Source: an uncultured bacterium
Lineage (GTDB): Bacteria > Patescibacteriota > Dojkabacteria > CALFHW01
Reading direction: 5' to 3'
NCBI GenBank assembly: GCA_937876695.1
Contig: CALFHW010000205.1
Location: 1-5,518 of the forward strand
DNA length: 5,518 nucleotides
Below, in pieces: positions 1 to 5,518 of this stretch. Below the pieces are notes generated by a model. The model was not told the DNA's origin, made no database searches, and saw only the letters and a list, made by a program, of their open reading frames with translations. Numbering within the stretch: position 1 is the stretch's first letter; each line of letters starts with the position of its first letter. Both the position numbers and the translations under genes were made by a program.

Positions 1-2
1 GT

Positions 3-119
3 GAAGTCATTGAGATAATTAACCCAGAGATAATGGGGGGGATAGTAGTAAAGGATGAGGATCATTTGTATAGTATTAGCTTGAAATCCAGGCTAGCAGA
101 TCTAAAGAAATCTCTATAT
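3..119 (+). other. atpH: C-terminal part of ATP synthase delta subunit (OSCP family) within the fused frame
   Basis: The translated segment reads [10 protein letters not shown], then [10 protein letters not shown], then [18 protein letters not shown]. It has the architecture of the end of bacterial delta/OSCP proteins: a beta strand, the NPE-[LIM]-GG-[IV] motif, a second strand, then S-[LV]-[KR]-x-RL-x-x-L. Recalled E. coli delta ends similarly (SVMAGVIIRAGD, then GSVRGRLERL, then a few residues). The match runs to the point where delta normally terminates, but no stop codon follows and the frame enters alpha. The rest of delta lies left of the window, so whether a complete delta is present cannot be seen. 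Boundaries are approximate. Confidence 0.85.
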
Positions 120-1631
120 GATGCTGTCAATAGCGATAATCCTGATTTGGTAGCTCCTTTGAGGGCTGAAATCGAGAAATTCGCAAGTAGCGGTGTTCAG
201 AAGGAAGAAATCGGGCAGGTCATTTCAGTTAAGGACGGTATCGCAACTATCAAGGGGTTACGCAATTGTATGGCCCAGGAGATGTTGGAGTTTGCTAGCG
301 GCACTAAGGGATTAGCATTAAATCTAGAGGAAGACCTAGTAGGTGCGATTATTTTCGGTGATTTCCAAAATGTTAGACAAGATGATCTTGTAAAACGCAC
401 CGGCCAGGTGATGTCCGTTCCTGTGGGAGAGACCATGATCGGAAGAGTAGTTGATGCTTTGGGTCGCCCAATTGACGGTAAAGGTGATATCGCTCCTGCA
501 AAGCACTACCCACTAGAGAGAATTGCGCCAGGGGTGATGACCAGACAGCCAGTTGATACTCCACTACAAACGGGTATAAAGGCAATTGACGCTTTGATAC
601 CAATCGGAAGAGGGCAAAGAGAGCTGATTCTCGGAGATAGGCAAACAGGTAAGACTGCTTTAGCCATTGACACCATAATTAATCAGGCAGACAAGGATGT
701 AATTTGTATCTATGTCGCGATTGGCCAGAAGGATTCTAAGGTAGCTAGGTTGGTCAATAAACTCGAAGAAGCAGGTGCCATGGAGTACACGATTGTTGTC
801 GCTGCCGGCGCTTCTGAGGCTGCACCTATGCTTTATCTCTCACCATACACAGGTGTGACAATGGCCGAATATTTTGCAGATCAAGGCAAACACGTACTTG
901 TTATTTATGACGATTTGACCAAACAGGCTATGGCATACAGAGAAATGTCTTTATTGTTGCGCAGGCCACCTGGAAGAGAAGCATATCCTGGAGACGTGTT
1001 CTACCTACATTCAAGGCTTTTGGAAAGAGCGTGTAACCTCAACCAAGAAAATGGCGGCGGTTCTATTACAGCAATTCCAATTATCGAGACCCAAGGTAAT
1101 GATAGTAGCGCCTACATTCCTACAAACGTAATCTCAATTACTGATGGACAGATATACTTAGAACCTGATCTCTTTTATAGAGGTATTAGGCCTGCAATCA
1201 ATGTCGGTGCATCTGTATCTAGAGTAGGAGGCGCAGCTCAGATCAAACCTATGAAGAAAGTGGCAGGTAGCTTGAAGCTTGGGTTGGCGCAATTCAGAGA
1301 TTTGGAAGCGTTTTCACAGTTCTCGAGTGATCTAGATCATGAGACAAAATCTCAAATTGACAATGGTAGAAGACTGACTGAACTTTTGAAACAGCCTCAG
1401 TTAAAGCCTATGCCAGTTGCCCAGCAAGTATTAGTTATATTTGCTGTCAGTCATGGTTTCTTCAATGAATTTGAGTTGAAGGATATCGCTGAGCATGAGG
1501 CCAAGTTAATAGAGTTTGCAACTAACATGTACTCTGATTTCATGAAAGAGATAACAGCTGGCAAATGGACCGATGATAGCGAGCAAATGTTGACGGATAT
1601 TTGCACTAGATTTAAAGACTCATTATCTTGA
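3..1631 (+). CDS. atpA: Delta-alpha fused F1F0 ATP synthase subunit (5' partial): C-terminal end of delta joined in frame to a complete alpha subunit
   Basis: Alpha is the non-catalytic nucleotide-binding subunit of the F1 head; delta joins F1 to the peripheral stalk. The frame is open from the first full codon. Counting from the ATG at 33 as residue 1 (532 residues), the ten preceding residues and residues 1-28 match the delta C-terminus ([23 protein letters not shown]). Alpha homology begins about residue 41 ([10 protein letters not shown]) and continues with GQVISVKDG at 61. Further alpha motifs are the P-loop GDRQTGKT at 201-208, Walker B strand VLVIYDD at 288-294, [12 protein letters not shown] at 310-321, and the signature [10 protein letters not shown] at 387-396 followed by arginine finger R397. 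From memory E. coli alpha is 513 residues with the equivalent G at 29, so the ATG-33 product is ~30 residues too long at the N-terminus. An automatic caller would probably choose ATG 33, but that Met lies inside delta homology. The TGA stop overlaps the atpG start. Alpha identity is near certain; the fusion is strongly supported by frame and homology. Confidence 0.95.
   Translation, partial: EVIEIINPEIMGGIVVKDEDHLYSISLKSRLADLKKSLYDAVNSDNPDLVAPLRAEIEKFASSGVQKEEIGQVISVKDGIATIKGLRNCMAQEMLEFASGTKGLALNLEEDLVGAIIFGDFQNVRQDDLVKRTGQVMSVPVGETMIGRVVDALGRPIDGKGDIAPAKHYPLERIAPGVMTRQPVDTPLQTGIKAIDALIPIGRGQRELILGDRQTGKTALAIDTIINQADKDVICIYVAIGQKDSKVARLVNKLEEAGAMEYTIVVAAGASEAAPMLYLSPYTGVTMAEYFADQGKHVLVIYDDLTKQAMAYREMSLLLRRPPGREAYPGDVFYLHSRLLERACNLNQENGGGSITAIPIIETQGNDSSAYIPTNVISITDGQIYLEPDLFYRGIRPAINVGASVSRVGGAAQIKPMKKVAGSLKLGLAQFRDLEAFSQFSSDLDHETKSQIDNGRRLTELLKQPQLKPMPVAQQVLVIFAVSHGFFNEFELKDIAEHEAKLIEFATNMYSDFMKEITAGKWTDDSEQMLTDICTRFKDSLS
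57..68 (+). promoter_or_regulatory. Possible internal ribosome binding site and TTG start for a free alpha subunit
   Basis: GAGG at 57-60 lies 5 nt before an in-frame TTG at 66-68 (Leu12 counted from ATG 33). It is the only in-frame start-like codon in the delta-alpha junction with a Shine-Dalgarno-like sequence at workable spacing; the TTGs at 81, 147 and 159 lack one. Initiation here would give a 521-residue protein still carrying about 17 delta-derived residues. The next gene, atpG, also uses TTG. It may be chance, since GAGG is also simply part of the Asp-Glu-Asp codons. Confidence 0.25.
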
Positions 1632-2515
1632 ATAGTAGGGCAATCAAAAGTAAAATTAAAGGGGTAAAAAATACCAAGAAGATTACTAAAGCAATGGAAA
1701 TGATCGCTGCTGCTAAAATGCGCAAGGCGATCCAAGAAGCGAGTAATGCCAGGCGCTACACCCAGCTAGCGACCTCCATTGTGGTGGAACTTGCAAATCA
1801 ACCTGATATCAACCATCCTATCTTTAAGACCAGTAATTATGGCAAAGAGTTAATTGTCATTATTGCCGCTAATAGGGGACTATGTGGGAGTTACAACACC
1901 AACATAGCTATTGCCTTAAAGAAATACATACAAGAGCGTACAAGCCAAGATTCAACTATTGAATTTATGGCTGTGGCTATAAATAAGAAGGCAGGACAAA
2001 TTGCGAAACGGTTAGGTTTGGAGATACTAGAGTTTTACCAAGATTTCCCGGAAAAATACGATTTGAATGATGTCCTGCCAATTACTGAAAGTATTTCTAG
2101 GAAGTTTCTGAATGAAGGGTATGCCAAAGTTTCAGTGGCTTACACCAGGTTTATATCCTCTCTTCACCAGGAGTCTGAAATAGCAACTATATTACCTTTC
2201 AGCGAAGGTACATTCCTGCCACAAACTATCAGCCAGGAAGCGGACAGCCAGCAAGAAGACTATAAGTTGGAACCCAATTTGAACCAGGTGTTGAATTTCG
2301 CCTTGAGCAGAATTTTAGAGATTCAAGTCTTTCAGGCCTTATTAGAGTCTAGTGCCAGTGAACACAGCAGCCGAATGGTGGCCATGAAGAACGCCTCGGA
2401 TAATGCCGGGGATATGGTTAGTTCACTCACACTAGAATACAATAAGTCCAGGCAGGCTATGATAACTCAAGAAATTGCAGAGATAAGCAATGCAGCAGCG
2501 GCAATAACAGGTTAA
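1628..2515 (+). CDS. atpG: F1F0 ATP synthase gamma subunit (central rotor stalk)
   Basis: Gamma forms the rotating coiled-coil shaft inside the alpha3-beta3 ring and couples it to the c-ring. The 295 residues are close to the family norm (~287 in E. coli). The N-terminal helix has the standard signature ([20 protein letters not shown] at about 5-24). The Rossmann-like middle domain contains [10 protein letters not shown] at 81-90, and the C-terminal helix carries [20 protein letters not shown] at about 242-261 and then [14 protein letters not shown] at 279-292. The start is TTG at 1628: the encoded protein begins NSRAIK, exactly where gamma homologues begin, and no ATG is available nearby. 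TTG overlaps the atpA stop by 4 nt (TTGA) with no evident Shine-Dalgarno site, implying translation by coupling to atpA. Small departures from the usual motifs are Asn82 where the (S)DRGLCG motif normally has Asp, and Ala for Gly in the C-terminal signature. Confidence 0.97.
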   Translation: MNSRAIKSKIKGVKNTKKITKAMEMIAAAKMRKAIQEASNARRYTQLATSIVVELANQPDINHPIFKTSNYGKELIVIIAANRGLCGSYNTNIAIALKKYIQERTSQDSTIEFMAVAINKKAGQIAKRLGLEILEFYQDFPEKYDLNDVLPITESISRKFLNEGYAKVSVAYTRFISSLHQESEIATILPFSEGTFLPQTISQEADSQQEDYKLEPNLNQVLNFALSRILEIQVFQALLESSASEHSSRMVAMKNASDNAGDMVSSLTLEYNKSRQAMITQEIAEISNAAAAITG

Positions 2516-3935
<1,420 letters not shown>

Positions 3936-4370
3936 ATGCAAATAACAGTCATCGCAACACAAGGAGTTATTTTCGAGTCGGCAGCTGTTGATAGTGTTTC
4001 TGTCTCTACGGAGTCTGGTTATGTGACTATTCTGGAAGATCACGTACCTCTGATCTCTATTCTGAAACCAGGTGAGTTGCAGATCAAAGAAGGTGAGAAT
4101 ATTGCTGAATTTGCCTTATCTACGGGGCTATTGAGAGTTAAGCGAGGTAGCATTGTGGAGATTCTGGCTGATAGTGTTGAAAGGCCGGAAGACATTGATT
4201 TGCAGGCAGCGGAGGAAGCGATTGCAGATGCGGAGCGCTATCTGGCGGAGAAAAACGATGCCGATGACATTGACTATGTTAAGTTGCAACAGTTGATCGA
4301 AAGAGAGACTGCCAGAATCAAGTTCAAGAGCTCACGCAAGCCACAGCTACAACAGAACTCAAGAGGTTAA
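3936..4370 (+). CDS. atpC: F1F0 ATP synthase epsilon subunit
   Basis: Epsilon binds the foot of gamma and the c-ring, and in many bacteria its C-terminal helices inhibit ATP hydrolysis. At 144 residues it is slightly longer than common (about 130-140). The N-terminal beta-sandwich (about 1-84) shows family landmarks: SGYVTILEDHVPLISILKPG at 27-46, which corresponds to the usual G-x-x-x-IL-x-x-H-x-PL motif, then FALSTGLLRVKRGSIVEILA at 59-78. A helical hairpin follows (about 88-131: LQAAEEAIADAERYLAE and a second helix ending ETARIKF), so the regulatory domain is present, with a polar tail rich in Gln, Lys and Ser. ATG follows the atpD TAA with no gap and no Shine-Dalgarno site, so translation is probably coupled to beta. 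No hairpin plus T-run terminator is visible after it. Confidence 0.95.
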   Translation: MQITVIATQGVIFESAAVDSVSVSTESGYVTILEDHVPLISILKPGELQIKEGENIAEFALSTGLLRVKRGSIVEILADSVERPEDIDLQAAEEAIADAERYLAEKNDADDIDYVKLQQLIERETARIKFKSSRKPQLQQNSRG

Positions 4371-4400
4371 AGTTCATACTGGTTCTAATGTAATAGATAC

Positions 4401-4429
4401 TTGACATTTTGTCGGGTAAGCATTACTAT
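4401..4429 (+). promoter_or_regulatory. Sigma70-type promoter for the XRE regulator
   Basis: A perfect -35 hexamer TTGACA at 4401-4406 is followed by a 17-bp spacer and TACTAT at 4424-4429 (four of six matches to TATAAT). It lies in the 97-bp gap between atpC and the XRE gene and points toward the latter. Transcription would start near 4436, giving a leader of about 30 nt containing GAGG at 4451-4454. TAGAAT at 4431-4436 is a closer -10 match but sits too far from the -35. Confidence 0.65.
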
Positions 4430-4452
4430 ATAGAATAGTTAAACTACATAGA
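4425..4452 (+). promoter_or_regulatory. Candidate operator: inverted and direct repeats over the -10 and start site
   Basis: ACTAT at 4425-4429 and ATAGT at 4435-4439 form a perfect 5-bp inverted repeat with a 5-bp centre, overlapping the -10 box and probable start site. In addition ACTATATAGA (4425-4434) recurs as ACTACATAGA (4443-4452), nine of ten identical, 18 bp downstream. Binding there would block transcription, so autorepression by the adjacent XRE protein is a reasonable inference. The repeats are short and AT-rich, so chance is possible. Confidence 0.35.
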
Positions 4453-4467
4453 GGATCAAACATAGCT

Positions 4468-4692
4468 GTGAGAGATAGCATCGTCAAAAACAAAATCAGA
4501 GAGTTGAGATTCTTTAGTGAAGAACTCACCCAGGAAGCATTGGCTGGCAAAGTCGGCGTAACTAGGCAGACTATTATCGCCATCGAGAAGGGCAATTACT
4601 CACCATCATTAGAGCTGGCTTTCAAGATAGCAGCGGCGTTTGGTCGTCCCATCCAAGAGGTTTTCTATATGGAAGAGAACTCAGATAAGTAG
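4468..4692 (+). CDS. Small XRE/Cro-type helix-turn-helix transcriptional regulator
   Basis: This 74-residue protein is essentially one HTH_3 domain and probably binds DNA as a dimer. The segment IRELRFFSEELTQEALAGKV (10-29) covers helix 1 and helix 2. VTRQTIIAIEKG (31-42) is the recognition helix, followed by NYSPSLELAFKIAAAFG (43-59) and IQEVFYMEE (62-70). It resembles the compact stand-alone regulators ending in FGxxIEEVFxxEE found widely in Firmicutes and other bacteria; no ligand or partner domain is present. The GTG at 4468 is used as start because no ATG is available in frame upstream. GAGG at 4451-4454 is 13 nt away, which is long; a rare ATA start at 4462 would give 7-nt spacing. Its own promoter and repeats suggest autoregulation. 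Nothing in the sequence ties it to ATP synthase apart from position. Confidence 0.9.
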   Translation: MRDSIVKNKIRELRFFSEELTQEALAGKVGVTRQTIIAIEKGNYSPSLELAFKIAAAFGRPIQEVFYMEENSDK

Positions 4693-4744
4693 ATTAACAA
4701 TCAAGCCAGTAGCATTTCAACTAGCGAGGTAAATCATTAAATAT

Positions 4745-5227
4745 CTAGATAATGTCGAGGGCATAAATTTTTTCGAGCTCTTTTCCTTGGCCTCCTGTTC
4801 CAACGTTCTTAAAGCCCAGACTTTGGTATAAATTCATTGCAGTCTGTTGAGTTTGCCTGACACTGAGCTGCAGACCGGAAATCCCATCTATTGACTTGGC
4901 ATGGACAATAACTGCGTCAATCAATGCTCGACCTACACCTTTACCGCGCATTTCTTCGTTCACATATACACTCGCAATCAGGGCAGCATTTGTAGGCAGT
5001 TCTGGCTGCTTTGTAGATAGCCTAGCCATGCCTACGGGTCGCTCACCATCAAAAACCAGAAAAAACGAATTGTGGGGGTCAGCGAGCTGCTTTTTCCATT
5101 CCTCCTCTGATATTTTTAATGCATCTGCATGTTTGCTGGAAAAAGCCTCGGGCGAGCTGCTCAATGCCTCAAGACGAACCGCTCTCAACAGCTCCCAATC
5201 CTCGGTTGTTATCTTCCTAATCTGCAT
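4745..5227 (-). CDS. GNAT family N-acetyltransferase
   Basis: The 160-residue protein transfers an acetyl group from acetyl-CoA to an amine; the substrate cannot be deduced. It spans a full GNAT fold: MQIRKITTEDWELLRAVRLE at 1-20 (strand 1 and helix 1), a central strand FFLVFDGERPVGMARL at 55-70, motif A IASVYVNEEMRGKGVGRAL at 84-102 with the pyrophosphate-binding RGKGVG at 94-99, and motif B with AMNLYQSLGF at 130-139, whose Tyr is the usual general-acid position. The insert TKQPELPTNA at 72-81 suits a RimI-like or general small-molecule GNAT. The ATG at 5227 is supported by the family-typical MxIR opening. It starts 8 nt after the stop of the upstream - strand gene, so both are likely co-transcribed. 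The nearest Shine-Dalgarno-like sequence (AGGAG) is 16 nt away, inside that gene's last codons. Confidence 0.93.
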   Translation of the reverse strand: MQIRKITTEDWELLRAVRLEALSSSPEAFSSKHADALKISEEEWKKQLADPHNSFFLVFDGERPVGMARLSTKQPELPTNAALIASVYVNEEMRGKGVGRALIDAVIVHAKSIDGISGLQLSVRQTQQTAMNLYQSLGFKNVGTGGQGKELEKIYALDII

Positions 5228-5235
5228 GAATAGCT

Positions 5236-5518
5236 TTAGATTACTCCTAGCTCTGATGCGGTCTTTAGCATCTGCTTAATATCCTCATCTTGCAATGATT
5301 CTAGGACGTTCTCCCAGATTTCTAGATTTACCTTGGCCCATTTGAGATACTTTTCTTTGGCAATTTCAGTATAGAAATAAGTGCCGGCGTCCATTAGCGG
5401 CCTTTGTTCATCAACCACTTTGTGACCGAGTTTTTCGATGTCGTATTTATTTTGAGTGATGAACTTGGAGGCAAATAGAATCGGCGTAGTTGGAATAGCT
5501 TTGAACAGGGTATCTGCA
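5236..5518 (-). CDS. Unidentified protein, C-terminal part (5' end outside window)
   Basis: On the - strand this frame is open from the right edge to TAA at 5238-5236, giving at least 93 residues. A GTG at 5418 could be called as a start, but the coding-like frame continues upstream (ADTLFKAIPTTPILFASKFI, then TQNKYDIEKLGHK), so the protein is more likely partial. The visible end is mostly helical and acidic: VVDEQRPLMDAGTYFYTEIA, then EKYLKWAKVNLEIWENVLES, then LQDEDIKQMLKTASELGVI. There is no membrane segment and no motif I recognise, so no function is assigned. It lies 8 nt upstream of the GNAT gene on the same strand and probably shares its transcript. Confidence 0.6.
   Translation of the reverse strand, partial: ADTLFKAIPTTPILFASKFITQNKYDIEKLGHKVVDEQRPLMDAGTYFYTEIAKEKYLKWAKVNLEIWENVLESLQDEDIKQMLKTASELGVI

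Noticed and set aside
118..153. ATGATG at 118-123 with an overlapping TGA (119-121) at the delta-alpha boundary, resembling an ATGA stop-start junction that a frameshift could have destroyed.
   Set aside because: The ATG frame reads [11 protein letters not shown] and stops at 151-153, with no likeness to alpha. Delta and alpha homology both lie in the same third frame, so two compensating indels would be needed to restore separate genes.
1629..1631. UGA read as an amino acid, as in some CPR lineages with code 25.
   Set aside because: This TGA ends alpha at its normal C-terminus and overlaps the gamma start; readthrough adds only about a dozen unrelated residues before TAA. No conserved gene here contains an in-frame TGA.
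4355..4375. Hairpin GAACT/AGTTC around the atpC stop as a terminator.
   Set aside because: Only 5 bp with an 11-nt loop and no T-run; too weak to call.
4693..4744. Bidirectional terminator between the convergent xre and GNAT genes.
   Set aside because: Only an 8-bp palindrome (ATCTAGAT, 4743-4750) at the GNAT stop and imperfect short pairings; no GC-rich stem with flanking T or A tracts.
4896..5279. 127-codon + strand frame opposite the GNAT gene.
   Set aside because: It is antisense to a clear GNAT domain, has no recognisable family features, and runs across the junction of two - strand genes, so it is a shadow frame.

Overview
The window carries the 3' part of an F-type ATP synthase operon on the + strand, followed by a small accessory region. 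In order: the end of the delta subunit gene (atpH) running in frame into atpA (alpha), then atpG (gamma), atpD (beta) and atpC (epsilon). After these come a short XRE-type regulator with its own promoter (+ strand), and a convergent - strand pair: a GNAT acetyltransferase and the 3' end of an unidentified gene cut by the right edge.

The organism is a bacterium using UAA, UAG and UGA as stops. The order delta-alpha-gamma-beta-epsilon is the usual bacterial one. The moderate-to-low G+C, TTG/GTG starts, near absence of Shine-Dalgarno sites in the operon and very tight spacing would fit a small-genome lineage such as Candidate Phyla Radiation/Saccharibacteria. That placement is an impression from sequence style, not a demonstrated assignment.

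The most notable feature is at the left edge. The frame encoding alpha is open from the first complete codon of the window. Its first ~38 residues match the C-terminal end of the delta subunit ([10 protein letters not shown], then [13 protein letters not shown]), and the alpha N-terminal helix follows directly with no stop and no ATG between them. The ATG at 33 lies inside delta homology and is probably not the true start of alpha. Delta and alpha therefore appear fused here, which raises a stoichiometry question (one delta, three alpha per enzyme). A GAGG + TTG site at 57-68 and a G7 tract at 35-41 might allow separate alpha production, but both ideas are speculative.

The F1 genes otherwise look intact and functional. 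Alpha and beta have both Walker motifs, the alpha arginine finger and the beta catalytic glutamate; gamma has its terminal helices; epsilon has a barrel plus C-terminal hairpin. atpA and atpG overlap by 4 nt (TTGA), atpG and atpD are separated by 31 nt without a single G, and atpD abuts atpC with no gap. The XRE gene starts 97 nt after atpC behind a TTGACA-N17-TACTAT promoter with overlapping repeats, suggesting separate, perhaps self-controlled, expression. The 52 nt between the convergent xre and GNAT genes show no clear terminator.
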